In this document: positions 27,137 to 36,450 of the stretch, in pieces
Position numbering within the stretch: position 1 is the stretch's first letter
How the letters are laid out: each line of letters opens with the position of its first letter
Source: an uncultured Planctomycetaceae bacterium
Lineage (GTDB): Bacteria; Planctomycetota; Planctomycetia; Pirellulales; Pirellulaceae
Direction: 5' to 3'
NCBI GenBank assembly: GCA_937862885.1
Contig: CALMEE010000143.1
Span: 23,941 to 87,940, forward strand
DNA length: 64,000 nt
Translations under genes and position numbers: made by a program
The notes under the pieces: generated by a model
The model's database searches: none
Told to the model about the DNA's origin: nothing
The model's input: only the letters and a program-made list of their open reading frames with translations

Positions 27137-27330
27137 GTGTTGGCAATGATCGAAGTTTTGTCAGGCAACGGCGGCTGCCGCCATCTTCTAGACATGACTG
27201 CTATGACGACGTTCGGCAGCGAATGAACGTCTTGGTTTGCTTCGCCAGCGACTCAATTTGCACAAGCTGCCAACTCGCGCTCTCACACCATTACCGCCAG
27301 CCAAGAATTTGTTGCAATCAACGTGTTCCA

Positions 27331-28257
27331 TTATTTGCTCTCGACGGTGTCGCGCAAATGTGCAGGCAGGTGCGGCATGGCCTTTTCAGCCCACTTAGAC
27401 TTGAGCGCATCGTTCAGAGAAATGGTCAGGCGGTCTCTTTTCTTGTCGATCTGGGCGTTGATTTTTTCGACCAACTTTTCTTCATGCTCTTCGATCTTCT
27501 TGTCCAAGATTGAGCGGGCACCCTTGGTCACCTGTTGCGCGAACTCTCCGCCGAGTTTACTGACTCGGTGGATTTTGAATTCGTCTAGCTGGATCGCGGC
27601 CTGCTTGGCAACTGGCGAGAAGACTACATTAGCTCGCCCGTGGCGAAAAACGAAATCAATTCCCAGTTCGCATCTTAGCGACAAACGCACAACTGCTTCG
27701 CCTTCAATGCTGACGCTATATTGTTGAACTCCTTTGAACCATTTCGCATGGCGTCCAAACAAGGCTAGTTGTGAAACAAAACAGACGTCAAACTCGAGCT
27801 TGCCGTCGTCGCGTAGCTGCATCTCACCGACTTCAATCGCAAATGAATCCTCCGGGTTGATCAACTCCACAGAGTACTTTTGCCAGTTCCCGTGATTGAC
27901 CAGCTTCTTTTTGCGCTTTGTCTTGATACGATCATCGTCCCAACGAATATCGAGACCATCGAATCGTTCCTCTTGCAATCCCCATTTTCGGTCATCGATG
28001 TAGTGATGAGGAATATTCTTCAAGACCATCTCAGTAATGACTTGGCTCAGCGCTTCATTGGGCGCGGATTCAACACTCATGTCCGAAGGAGAAGGACTAG
28101 AGTCGTTGGCTGATGGCGAATTCATCTTCATCGTGTCGCTCGTATCAACGACGGTATCGTTGAAATGACTGAGCGATCGCCCGTAGTATTGACCGAGAGA
28201 TTCGCTGCCCGTGACTACCAGAATCAAGGCGAAGATTGTTTCGAATCGTAAGTTCAT
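27331..28257 (-). CDS. Secreted protein of unknown function
   Basis: 308 residues from the ATG at 28257, which begins a clean signal peptide (MNLRFETIFALILVVTG, cleavage near SLGQ). The mature part has a Ser/Pro/Asp-rich linker, then a beta-rich body (LVNHGNWQKYSVELI, EVGEMQLRDDGKLEFDVCF), and a charged, probably coiled C-terminus (ILDKKIEEHEEKLVEKINAQIDKKRDRL). No family recognised. Convergent with fhcD. Confidence 0.65.
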   Translation of the reverse strand: MNLRFETIFALILVVTGSESLGQYYGRSLSHFNDTVVDTSDTMKMNSPSANDSSPSPSDMSVESAPNEALSQVITEMVLKNIPHHYIDDRKWGLQEERFDGLDIRWDDDRIKTKRKKKLVNHGNWQKYSVELINPEDSFAIEVGEMQLRDDGKLEFDVCFVSQLALFGRHAKWFKGVQQYSVSIEGEAVVRLSLRCELGIDFVFRHGRANVVFSPVAKQAAIQLDEFKIHRVSKLGGEFAQQVTKGARSILDKKIEEHEEKLVEKINAQIDKKRDRLTISLNDALKSKWAEKAMPHLPAHLRDTVESK

Positions 28258-28699
28258 TGATTTGATACGAAAATGAAGTTCAAATCGCCTACTCCAGGCG
28301 TAAATTTCCATCAGCGCTGGTAGCAGCGATTGACAACTCCAAGTCACAACTCCGGGTAACTGTGGGGACAGGAACTCAGGTACGAGGTGTTCCTGCGTGT
28401 TTCATTCGCACTTCCGTTTTTGGCATCAAGTACCCTAAACATTGATTTCCGGCCCTGTCTTCTTTGATTTTATCGACAATGGCAAGCCCAACTGAATTCG
28501 CAAATTCTTTTGCGAGCAGTCTTAGTGATAGCATGCATTGTCCGAGCCTTACATCCGGCAAATTGTATACCAGCAGGCCTGCGGCCAACACTTGAACTAC
28601 TGGATTCGACGAGACGCCGGTTGAACAACCGTTCAGCGACTGGTTGCTGTCGGCTTGCTTAGCATCGACTGTCGTGCGAATGCCCCCGTACGAACTTCG
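28258..28699. other. Intergenic region, no supported gene
   Basis: 442 bases. A 71-codon reverse frame at 28376-28591 is unconvincing. Contains a GGGGACAGGAACTCAGGTA stretch near 28362-28381 similar to sequences beside the RAYT remnant at 23.1 kb. Confidence 0.35.
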
Positions 28700-29641
28700 T
28701 TAGTTCTTCTCAATCCGCGCAAGGAAAAAGCCATCGAAGAGTTCGTTTGGAAGAATCCGCCGCGCCAATTGAAGTTGATCACTCCAGCGATCATTCCCAA
28801 ACCAAGTCAAACCAGCGTGCCAGTTAGTAATTGGCAGATCAAGGGCTACGAGCCGAGCCTCGTCAGGATACATTTGCAGCAAATGATCTACGATCGATTC
28901 GTTTTCCTCTGGAGCGAAGCTGCAGGTGCAATACAGCATCCGGCCTCCGCTACGCAGAGCTTTGAAGGCTGAGACGATCAAGGCTTTTTGCTTTCGAGCT
29001 TGCTCGTTAATTTTTCTCGGGCTCCAATATGCAAAAGTTTCCGGCTCATCGATGCTGAAACGAGCTTCGCCGCTACAGGGTGCGTCCAACATAACGCGAT
29101 CGAATCGGCCCGGAACTTTGTCACCGACTTTTCGACCATCCATTAGATAGGTGTGGCTGATTTTTACACCGGCGCGTTTTAAATTATCCGCTAAGACGAA
29201 CATGCGTTTGCGGATCGGCTCGACAACCGACAACCAACCCATATTTTTCATGAGTGCGGCGAGGTGGTTGGCCTTCCCGCCAGGTGCCGCAGCCAGATCC
29301 AGAACCTGCTCCCCCGGTTGGGGGTCGAGTAGCAGGCTTGCCAAAATACTTGACAACCCTTGCACATACAAACCCCCGTTTTCGGCCAAAGGATGATGGG
29401 TGATCGATGCTCGAGCGGATGCCGGAACAGCAAACGCGTGTTCGCACCATTCGATTGGCGCGAGTGCTATCCCAGCCGCTGACAGTTCTTGTCGAGCAAT
29501 GTCGGGTGTGCATTTGAGTGTATTTACGCGAAACGATGTTGACTTTGGGTGTAGAAAACTCTCGTGGACTATCGACAACCAGTCCGCTGGAACGATTGTC
29601 TCCAGCCGCTGCAAAAACTCAGTTGGTAATCCAGGATTCAT
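28700..29641 (-). CDS. RsmB/RsmF-type rRNA cytosine-C5 methyltransferase
   Basis: 313 residues from the ATG at 29641 (a longer frame starts at 29728). SAM-binding LDLAAAPGGKANHLAAL, motif IV catalytic-area MLDAPCSGEARF and catalytic Cys in LYCTCSFAPEENE, typical of NOL1/NOP2/Sun methyltransferases making m5C in rRNA. It has an N-terminal RNA-binding segment (TSFRVNTLK) but no NusB-like domain, closer to RsmF or archaeal-type enzymes than to RsmB. Target base unknown. Confidence 0.9.
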   Translation of the reverse strand: MNPGLPTEFLQRLETIVPADWLSIVHESFLHPKSTSFRVNTLKCTPDIARQELSAAGIALAPIEWCEHAFAVPASARASITHHPLAENGGLYVQGLSSILASLLLDPQPGEQVLDLAAAPGGKANHLAALMKNMGWLSVVEPIRKRMFVLADNLKRAGVKISHTYLMDGRKVGDKVPGRFDRVMLDAPCSGEARFSIDEPETFAYWSPRKINEQARKQKALIVSAFKALRSGGRMLYCTCSFAPEENESIVDHLLQMYPDEARLVALDLPITNWHAGLTWFGNDRWSDQLQLARRILPNELFDGFFLARIEKN

Positions 29642-29805
29642 GCTAGTTACGGAGATCGTTCGTTGGTATGCGTCAAAGTAACAATTTATTCGAAAAGGAA
29701 TATCTTTGCTTGATTTCAAATCTCTCACCAGCCGGCTTAAAGTTAGTTCAACAATCTAGCCTTGCAACTTTTTGTGAGGAGAAGGTTTAGCGAATTCGGC
29801 AAATA

Positions 29806-29874
29806 GGAACCGGACGCTAGCGCGTTGCGGCTGATTTCATTGTGCATCAGCCGACGGGCACTAGCCCACGGTTC
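29806..29874. repeat. REP hairpin, copy 1
   Basis: Long imperfect hairpin: GAACCG pairs with CGGTTC, GCTAG with CTAGC, and CGGCTGAT with ATCAGCCG, separated by short unpaired bits. The same arms recur at 30314-30393 in inside-out order, flanking a decayed RAYT gene. This is the expected arrangement for REP elements mobilised by RAYT transposases. Confidence 0.8.
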
Positions 29875-29938
29875 ATTAGGTTGTGGTATATTGATATCGC
29901 GAACAACCTCTTTTTTTGTCCACATTCCGGAGGCGACG

Positions 29939-30312
29939 ATGCACGGAGACGAACCGTTGGCCTACTTTATCACTTGGACGATCTATGGCACGTTTCTTCA
30001 GGGTGACGAACGCGGTTGGCGACGCCGCCGTCAAGGCGAACAGTTGCCGCAACCTAAACTTGCAGACTGGCGGCGCGAACGAATCACGTGCATGTGGTCG
30101 TAACAGCACCGGGTTACACCGGCAACAATATTCGCGACCAATTGAAAGCCAACGCGACACGCGGACTGCGAGAACACTGGGAAGAGTTTCGAGAGCGTCC
30201 TGTTTGGACGGCATTGGGCGATTGCCAGTGTATTAATACCGAGGATGATTTGGACACGGTCATCCAGTATGTTGGCGAAGCGCAGGACCGAATGTATCTG
30301 CCAAAGCACTAA
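29939..30312 (+). pseudogene. Decayed REP-associated tyrosine transposase with internal deletion
   Basis: The ATG at 29939 follows CCGGAGG and gives MHGDEPLAYFITWTIYGTFL then GDERGWRRRR, a common planctomycete RAYT N-terminus. Near 30075 the frame shifts: TNHVHVVVTAPGYTG, carrying the HxH metal-binding motif, lies in a different frame and continues through LKANATRGLREHW and CINTEDDLDTVIQYVGEAQ to the stop at 30312. About 35-45 codons between the two parts appear deleted. Flanked on both sides by REP hairpins. Confidence 0.8.
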
Positions 30313-30313
30313 A

Positions 30314-30393
30314 ATCAGCCGCAGGGCGCTAGCCCCCGGTTCATCCGCGAAATCCAACCCGATCGAACCGGACGCTAGCGAGTTGCGGCTGAT
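30314..30393. repeat. REP hairpin, copy 2 (inverted arm order)
   Basis: ATCAGCCGC...GCTAGC...CCGGTTC (30314-30342) followed after 21 bases by GAACCGG...GCTAGC...GCGGCTGAT (30364-30393). The arms match copy 1 at 29806-29874 but in the reverse order. Abuts the hsdM fragment directly. Confidence 0.8.
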
Positions 30394-30645
30394 TTTTGGT
30401 TTGAACGATGATCTGCGAAGCGTTGGGTAGACGTCCCAAAATTGTTGCAGGGCGTCAATATCGGCCACCGGAATGCCTCCGAATAAGTGACCCGCGATGT
30501 CCTGAAGGCCTTCGGTTTCCTGACTCTCGATGAATCGCGGCAGGTTGAGGTCGAACTCTTTTTTCGATTTCGTCAAAGCCAACCATTCGCGAATAGCCAG
30601 GCTTCTGGTCCAGCAAACTCTGCACGCTGGTAACATCCGCCCCAA
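30394..30645 (-). pseudogene. Fragment of a type I restriction-modification methylase (HsdM)
   Basis: Reverse strand reads SLLDQKPGYSRMVGFDEIEK, then after a one-base loss in an A6 run (30559-30564) KEFDLNLPRFIESQETEGLQ, GHLFGGIPVADIDALQQFW and DVYPTLR. NLPRFIES...HL.GGIP..DIDAL..YW is a hallmark C-terminal region of HsdM proteins. The N-terminal methylase domain is absent and the 3' end stops at the REP hairpin, so the gene is dead. Confidence 0.7.
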
Positions 30646-31125
30646 TTTTCTCCGGCAGCGAGGCATTGACTCACGACCAGGAGGTGGCCAAGTTCATGTC
30701 CGAGCTGGCCAGCACGCGAGAAACCTTTCAATCAGCCAATCCAGCCAAGTTGCAGGCAGCCCTGGCGGTCGCCATCAAAGAAATCAAGCTCTACTAGAAG
30801 CAAGGAGGCTCGCGAAAATGGCGATTTGATCGCGGCGTGATTACGCTCAGTGAATCCTTGTTCCTGCTGGTTCCCTCCTTGAGGAGTTGCTTGCGATAAT
30901 CTCAGAATCTACTCGACAATTTCGAGTTTAAGCGGCCAAAAAGTCTTCCCATAGATTGTCTATAATAGAGGTGGTAAAACGTAGTGGTTGAGCTTCCAAG
31001 CCCGGCCTCATAGACTGTCTGGTTGTATTCGTCCGATTTGCCGTAATTGTAATTCGAGGATCAAGTCGATCCGAAATTCGATTCGTTTCCCTTGGTGTCG
31101 TGCTCATGGAATGAAGGGTAGTCAA
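30646..31125. other. Junction region with no intact gene
   Basis: From about 30660 the plus strand reads LTHDQEVAKFMSELASTR then ETFQSANPAKLQAALAVAIK, ending at a stop near 30797. This is coding-like but has no start and may be the 3' end of another truncated gene; origin not identified. The rest, to 31125, should carry the promoter of the TPR gene. Confidence 0.3.
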
Positions 31126-32064
31126 ATGATAGTAACGCTTTTGATGTTTGCGATTTCTTTGGTGGCGGCTCATGATGCGCAGGATGAAAACGATTTCGAA
31201 GCGATATCTTTGTTGAGCAAACAACTCAAGCAAATTGCTCTCTCGCGAGAACAGGCGGAAGCATTAGAATCGCAATTGAAGCGGGCTGTGGGTGAGATGG
31301 CAGCTGATCCGCAAAGTATCGACGCCAGAATTTGGGTTGCCCGCCGCACTGCCTATTTATGTCGATATCGAGAAGCCATTGCAGTCCTCGATAAGGCGCT
31401 GAATGAATTTGGAGACGATGCCAAGCTTTTGCGACATCGTGGCCATCGGTGGATCACGTTGAGGAAATTCGATCTGGCGGTTGCTGATCTGAAGCGGGCC
31501 GCTGAGTTAATTCAGGGTACTGAAGATGAGGTCGAGCCGGATGGCCAACCCAACGCGCAAGGTATCCCGACCAGCACGCTGCATACAAATATCTATTATC
31601 ATCTTGGGCTGGCGTACTACTTACAGGGTGACTTTGAAGCAGCGGCCAAGTCTTACCGACAATGTCTCGCGTCTAGTACGAATACGGATATGCGGGTCGC
31701 AACAATCGATTGGCTCTATTTGACATTGCGTAGGATGAAACGTGAGGAAGAAGCTGAGCAACTTTTGGCTGAGGTCAGCGATGACTGGGAAGTGATTGAA
31801 AACAGTGCCTACCTTCGTCGCATCCGCATGTACCAAGGGAAGTTGTTGCCGCAAGATTTGCTACCGGAAAACGGTCGTCAACTGAGCGATTTGGATTTGG
31901 CCACTTATGGTTATGGTGTTGGCTGCTGGTTGTGGTTGGAGGGTGATTCTGAAAAGGCTGAGGCGATGTGGCGCAAGGTGGTCGACGGCGCGAATTGGGC
32001 TCCGTTTGGTTTCATTGCGGCGGAGGCTGAGATTGCAAGAATTCAACGCGATCGATCTCGCTAG
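31126..32064 (+). CDS. Secreted tetratricopeptide-repeat protein
   Basis: 312 residues from the ATG at 31126, preceded by AAGGGTAG; an in-frame ATG lies 15 bases upstream. Signal peptide MIVTLLMFAISLVAAH. TPR units are visible: RIWVARRTAYLCRYREAIAVLDKAL, LLRHRGHRWITLRKFDLAVADLKRA, and YYHLGLAYYLQGDFEAAAKSYRQCL, followed by further helices. Scaffold for protein-protein contacts in the periplasm (inferred). 77 bases upstream of the serine hydrolase, same strand, so possibly one operon. Confidence 0.75.
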   Translation: MIVTLLMFAISLVAAHDAQDENDFEAISLLSKQLKQIALSREQAEALESQLKRAVGEMAADPQSIDARIWVARRTAYLCRYREAIAVLDKALNEFGDDAKLLRHRGHRWITLRKFDLAVADLKRAAELIQGTEDEVEPDGQPNAQGIPTSTLHTNIYYHLGLAYYLQGDFEAAAKSYRQCLASSTNTDMRVATIDWLYLTLRRMKREEEAEQLLAEVSDDWEVIENSAYLRRIRMYQGKLLPQDLLPENGRQLSDLDLATYGYGVGCWLWLEGDSEKAEAMWRKVVDGANWAPFGFIAAEAEIARIQRDRSR

Positions 32065-32141
32065 GCGATCATGTCTTCGCAAGCGCCTGCCCATTGAGAC
32101 AACCGTTGTCTCGGCAAAAACATTGGCTGAAAAGGTTGAAT

Positions 32142-33875
32142 ATGCACGACTATTCAAGCAACTTTTGTCAGAAACTATCGGTGGTTGGCCGGTTTTTAGT
32201 TTTGGTATCCTGCTGGCTGAGCATCGTATTGTCGTTCGCTTCTCCAATCGTTTGTGCACAAGCGACGCTGGACGAACGGAAAGCTGCGCGTCGCGAGTTT
32301 CAATCGCTCGAATTGATTACTTCTCGATTTGGCGGATGGATTTTTATGCCCGGCCTGCCTCCACGAATTGTTTGGCGCGACGCGGAGGCAGCCCGCCAGT
32401 TCGGACTAGACCCGGGCTTTTCAGTGCGTTGGTTCGATGCGGAACTGCGTGAAGCGGACCGGCCAGATACTCCCGGCCGTTGGCTGTCTTGGCTCGAAGG
32501 CACCGCTCCAAATGGTACACCCTTTCGCCGTTCGTTTACGCTGTATGCTCTGCCGAATCTTGGCGAGCAGAGCTACGCGCCAGACTTTTCCGTTGAATTC
32601 CCCAATTTTCCCGGTGATGATGCTCCGGCGGCCTGGCGAGAACATCAAATCGAATTTCGCCGGGAGGCAAGAGATTTTTTGTTCCGTGGACTGGCTGATC
32701 ACGAGAAGGGAGCGATCTTGGTCGCGGGCATTGCCGAATCGCAGGAATTGGGCCGACCGAAAAGGTTTGTTGAATGGGCGTCCACCATTAACGACGATTT
32801 CCATCTGGCATTAAAACTTAAGCTATTGGGCCTGAGTGAAAAGGTGCGCACGCTCGCCCCGCCGAGGATGCGAGTGGAACCAGCCCCAATTATTCGCGAA
32901 GGTACTGCCGCTGAGGCAGGAGTTCCGGAATCTGCTAAAGCAGTCATCGATGCTTTCTGCAGAGAATGGTGTGAGGCAAGCGGTGAACCATTTGTGGTCC
33001 TGGTTGCCAAGCGAGGAGTTGTTATCACTCACACGGCGTTTAGCAATGAACGGAAGAACAAAAAGATAGATCTGGACTATCGTTGTTGGACAGCCTCGAT
33101 TACCAAGACGATCACGGCTTTGATGTTCAGTCAATTTGCCGATCAAGGATTGATACCCTACGAGGTACAACTTGGCGAAGTGTTTTCCGATTACCCAGAG
33201 GAACCTTTTGTTCCGACGTTTGGCCAATTACTCAATCACACGAGTGGACTCAGTGGGCATACCGAATGGGGGGGCATGCGCAACCCACATCTGGAGAATA
33301 TCGTCCTGAACGGAATCGACGTGAACGAGCCTGGATCGAAACTAGAGTATTGCGGTCAAGGATTTGAGTTGGCCGCAAAAGCGATGGAGATAGTAACTGC
33401 TAAGACGGCGATTCGGATATTCCATGACCATTTGTTTGAGCCGCTAGGATTTGGCGATGTTGTCATGGGCAACGCCAGTTCTGACGGTGAGTTTACAGCC
33501 CTGGAGTTGGCAATTCTCGGGCAATGGATGGCCAATCGAGGAAGTTACGGTGATTGGGAGTTCATCCGAGAGGAGACTTTCGACCGGATGCTGCCGCGAA
33601 AATTGAATGTTCCGGGTGCCAACGTCGAACAAGGTTATGGTTTGCACAGGGTACGCCATCGTCGTCCGGAAGCAAATCCGAACTCGCTGGATCCAGCGGA
33701 TTTGCTCTTCAGCGATTCAACGTTCGGTCACGGCTCGTTTTCGGGATGTATTTTGGTGGTCGATCCCGCTCAACAACTGGTAATTGCCCAAGCGCGTCGC
33801 AAGTTTGATGGTGCCGACAATGACTACTACGCACGATTTTTCCAGGTCATCGCCAAAGCCATTGAAATGGAATAG
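32142..33875 (+). CDS. Secreted serine hydrolase, beta-lactamase class C / esterase family
   Basis: 577 residues from the ATG at 32142, preceded by AAAGG. Signal peptide VLVSCWLSIVLSFASPIVCAQ. The first 240 residues are an unassigned N-terminal part. The hydrolase domain starts near residue 250; its catalytic SxxK is in TASITKTITALMF (about residue 319), the second motif is EYCGQGFEL (Tyr of YxN/YxG), and C-terminal FGHGSFSGCILVV matches the HxG region. FGQLLNHTSGLSGH is the usual LLxHTSGL. Penicillin-binding-protein/esterase-like activity is likely; antibiotic hydrolysis cannot be claimed. Confidence 0.85.
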   Translation: MHDYSSNFCQKLSVVGRFLVLVSCWLSIVLSFASPIVCAQATLDERKAARREFQSLELITSRFGGWIFMPGLPPRIVWRDAEAARQFGLDPGFSVRWFDAELREADRPDTPGRWLSWLEGTAPNGTPFRRSFTLYALPNLGEQSYAPDFSVEFPNFPGDDAPAAWREHQIEFRREARDFLFRGLADHEKGAILVAGIAESQELGRPKRFVEWASTINDDFHLALKLKLLGLSEKVRTLAPPRMRVEPAPIIREGTAAEAGVPESAKAVIDAFCREWCEASGEPFVVLVAKRGVVITHTAFSNERKNKKIDLDYRCWTASITKTITALMFSQFADQGLIPYEVQLGEVFSDYPEEPFVPTFGQLLNHTSGLSGHTEWGGMRNPHLENIVLNGIDVNEPGSKLEYCGQGFELAAKAMEIVTAKTAIRIFHDHLFEPLGFGDVVMGNASSDGEFTALELAILGQWMANRGSYGDWEFIREETFDRMLPRKLNVPGANVEQGYGLHRVRHRRPEANPNSLDPADLLFSDSTFGHGSFSGCILVVDPAQQLVIAQARRKFDGADNDYYARFFQVIAKAIEME

Positions 33876-33997
33876 TCGGAAATTGCAAAAACGGATGAGT
33901 TATTGGTTCGACCGTCATCTTGTATGCGAAGATGCAGCATCCATCGGTCAAGGAAGAAAACGCTGTTCTCCAGAAGATCCGCACACAGAAGCAAAGG

Positions 33998-35419
33998 TCA
34001 TGCGACCATCGCCTTTTTCCCGGGTGTGCGTAAGTTGAATAGACCGAAAATCTCATCACGTGACATTTTTGAACGGCGCACGTGATCCGTACCTTGCAGC
34101 ATCATGTCGAACATTTCGCGTTTGGATTCCAGCACTTCGTTGATGCGTTCTTCGATGGTGTTGCTCGCCAGGAATCGGGTGACAGTCACGCTGCCCGAGC
34201 TGCCCAAGCGATGGGCGCGATTGATGGCTTGGTCCTCGACGGCCGGATTCCACCAGCGGTCAAACAGAAAGACATAACGGCAGAATTGCAAATTGAGTCC
34301 AACACTGCCGGCTCCGTAGCTCATTAGCAGGACATGCGAATTCGGATCAGATTTAAATTGGTCCAAGATCGCATCGCGTTGCTTGGAGGGAATTCGCCCG
34401 TGGTACTGCAGGGGGTTGGCTTGTGGAAGTCGCTCGGCGATCAACTTGAGCGTTTCGACCCATTGACTAAATATGATTGCCTTTTGCCCACTAGCGATCA
34501 CTTCGGCCAGATCTGCTTCTAAGCGTTGCATCTTGCAGCTTTCGCCAGTGGCTGGATCAAAGTTGCAAATCTGTTTGAGTCGCAAGACCAACTCGAAGAC
34601 ATGTTGCACGGTTAACGCGTCCCCGATTTCGTTGAGTCGAACCACGCCGTTTGACTCGGCTCGCTCGTAGGTGATTTGTTGTTCCTGGGTCAGTTCAAGT
34701 TCCGCGTCGCGCATGAGTTTGGGCGGCATGTCTTCCAGCACCTGATCTTTGGTGCGGCGTAAAATGAAGTCTCGGGATTCTTTGGCAATTTTCCGCGCTG
34801 GCATTTCCGGTTTGAGGAATCCTTGCTTGATGAACTCAAAAATGCCTACAAGGTCCTGTGGGCTATTTTCCACTGGCGTGCCCGTGAGTGCCCAACTTCG
34901 TTGCCGCGGTAGCGACCGCACAACTTTGCTGGTGTTGCTTGCGGGGTTTTTGATCCGTTGCGCTTCATCCAGCATCACCAGATCGTATTCGTGCCCGCAC
35001 GCATCGATGAGCCGTTTATCGCGCGTGACCAATTCGTAGTTCGTAATCTTCACCGGCAGATTGGCGTTCCAAATTGCTTGCCGCTTTGCCAGGCTACCTT
35101 CAACAGTTACTGCGTTGATTTCTGGCGCCCAAAGCTTGAATTCACGTTGCCAGTTGGTAACGAGCGGCTTGGGGCAAATCAATAACACGCTGTTGATCAT
35201 GTTGGCGCGAAACAAAAGCCGAATGGTTGTTACGGACTGCATGGTTTTGCCCAAGCCCATTTCGTCAGCCAAAATAGCGGCTTGCCGCGGAAACAAGAAC
35301 GCGATTCCAGCATACTGATAAGGAAACGGTTCAAATGGAAATTGGATATCGCTGGAATGAATGAGTGATTGCAAAGACGGTTGCAGCAAATAGAACAATC
35401 GATCTTTGATACGAATCAT
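33998..35419 (-). CDS. SNF2-family DEAD/DEAH helicase-like ATPase
   Basis: 473 residues from the ATG at 35419, which overlaps the stop of an upstream small frame by four bases (ATGA). Motifs: I ADEMGLGKTMQS, II MLDEAQRIKN, III SWALTGTPVEN, V SYGAGSVGLNLQF, VI INRAHRLGSSGSV. QxxG-like FPYQYAGIAFL precedes motif I. A DNA-translocating ATPase of the compact bacterial SNF2 type. The longer frame up to 35698 uses a non-coding-like N-terminus. Two small upstream genes on the same strand suggest a dedicated operon; function in repair or defence is open. Confidence 0.88.
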   Translation of the reverse strand: MIRIKDRLFYLLQPSLQSLIHSSDIQFPFEPFPYQYAGIAFLFPRQAAILADEMGLGKTMQSVTTIRLLFRANMINSVLLICPKPLVTNWQREFKLWAPEINAVTVEGSLAKRQAIWNANLPVKITNYELVTRDKRLIDACGHEYDLVMLDEAQRIKNPASNTSKVVRSLPRQRSWALTGTPVENSPQDLVGIFEFIKQGFLKPEMPARKIAKESRDFILRRTKDQVLEDMPPKLMRDAELELTQEQQITYERAESNGVVRLNEIGDALTVQHVFELVLRLKQICNFDPATGESCKMQRLEADLAEVIASGQKAIIFSQWVETLKLIAERLPQANPLQYHGRIPSKQRDAILDQFKSDPNSHVLLMSYGAGSVGLNLQFCRYVFLFDRWWNPAVEDQAINRAHRLGSSGSVTVTRFLASNTIEERINEVLESKREMFDMMLQGTDHVRRSKMSRDEIFGLFNLRTPGKKAMVA

Positions 35420-35622
35420 GTCGCTGGGCGGATGAAATCGCGAGAGTTTTTGCGAACGACTTCGAGCTGGTTGAAGTGGAACGTCATTTGATCGAGGATC
35501 TTGGGGCTCACGCCGTGCCACTTGTCGATTGGAATCGTGCGGCGGTTGTGCGATACCACCGATAACGGAGGTAGAATTGAAAAAGTAACTTTTGGTTTCA
35601 ACTCGCAATGGCTTGATGCCAC
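35416..35622 (-). CDS. Small protein translationally coupled to the SNF2 helicase
   Basis: 68 codons from GTG at 35622, ending with ATGA overlap with the helicase start. Contains VVSHNRRTIPIDKWHGVSPK and FHFNQLEVVRKNSRDFIRP, which look genuinely coding. An in-frame TGA lies just before the GTG. In the neighbouring frame, upstream, VTKLDNQLQIRSELALQFSH looks like a plausible N-terminus, so the gene may be a frameshifted protein of about 95-100 residues starting near 35698. No family recognised. Confidence 0.45.
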   Translation of the reverse strand: MASSHCELKPKVTFSILPPLSVVSHNRRTIPIDKWHGVSPKILDQMTFHFNQLEVVRKNSRDFIRPAT

Positions 35623-35793
35623 AGCTCAAAATCTTGGGATGACTGAACTGCAAAGCTAACTCGCTTCGTATTTGGAGTTGATTATCCAACTTTGTCACGC
35701 TGACCTGAGTAAGAAAAACAATGTGGCGGAAATGAGTGCGACGATGGCGTCAAAGCGTGTTTAACACGCTTTGGTGTTCTGAAAGCAGAGTCT

Positions 35794-36450
35794 TCATGCT
35801 GCTGCGGCTTGTGCTTCAGCTAAAGCGTCGCGGATTCGTTGAAAAGGTTCCTTTAGACAATAGTGTTGCGAAAACGCCTGCAGCTTCCGAATCTCAGTGT
35901 TTGCGTCGTGGGTTAGCGCGATGTGTTCGGTAATTTGTTGGTTTACCCAATCACGAAGATGGAGTGGCAAATACATGTGGGAACTGATGGTCAGTCCGCC
36001 GCGCTGTGGCAAACCCAAATCACCGTTATGTTCTGCGCCACTTGGCGAAGTCGAGCCAGCAGATGGGTTTGAGGGGGCGACTGCGTCTGGATCTTTGACG
36101 TGAATGATCGCCAGAGGGTAACGCAGCGCGCTTTGTATCGAAACTGCTTCAAAAGTGTCCAATAAGATCAGATCGGGAGTGCTGCGAGATCGTTCAAGGA
36201 GGGTTGCGGCAATCACTTCGCCAATCACGTGTTCTCGCAGTCTCGCGCCGTACAGGATTTGCTGCGTCTTGGTGGCTAAAATTGGAAGAGAACAATGAAA
36301 CTCGCGAGGATGTCCAAAGCCATTGAGGATCAAGTAACCACCGCAGTAACCAAGTCCGGCGATTTCGATGACGGTGAGAAAGCCAAAACACCAAGCTTCG
36401 TCCAGCAAGGGGACCTGTTCGATTGCGTTCGCGGATATCGGATGGTTCAT
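35794..36450 (-). CDS. Hypothetical protein in SNF2-helicase operon
   Basis: 218 residues. An N-terminal beta/alpha-like region (FGFLTVIEIAGLGYCGGYLILNGFG), LLERSRSTPDLILLDTFEAVSIQ, a polar Ser/Pro/Gly stretch, then a helical C-terminus (LRDWVNQQITEHIALTHDANTE). No signal peptide or membrane segment. Family not recognised. Lies upstream of, and in the same direction as, the small frame and the SNF2 helicase. Confidence 0.6.
   Translation of the reverse strand: MNHPISANAIEQVPLLDEAWCFGFLTVIEIAGLGYCGGYLILNGFGHPREFHCSLPILATKTQQILYGARLREHVIGEVIAATLLERSRSTPDLILLDTFEAVSIQSALRYPLAIIHVKDPDAVAPSNPSAGSTSPSGAEHNGDLGLPQRGGLTISSHMYLPLHLRDWVNQQITEHIALTHDANTEIRKLQAFSQHYCLKEPFQRIRDALAEAQAAAA

Noticed and set aside
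30394..30797. Functional type I restriction-modification system
   Set aside because: Only a frameshifted C-terminal HsdM piece remains; no hsdS or hsdR is present.
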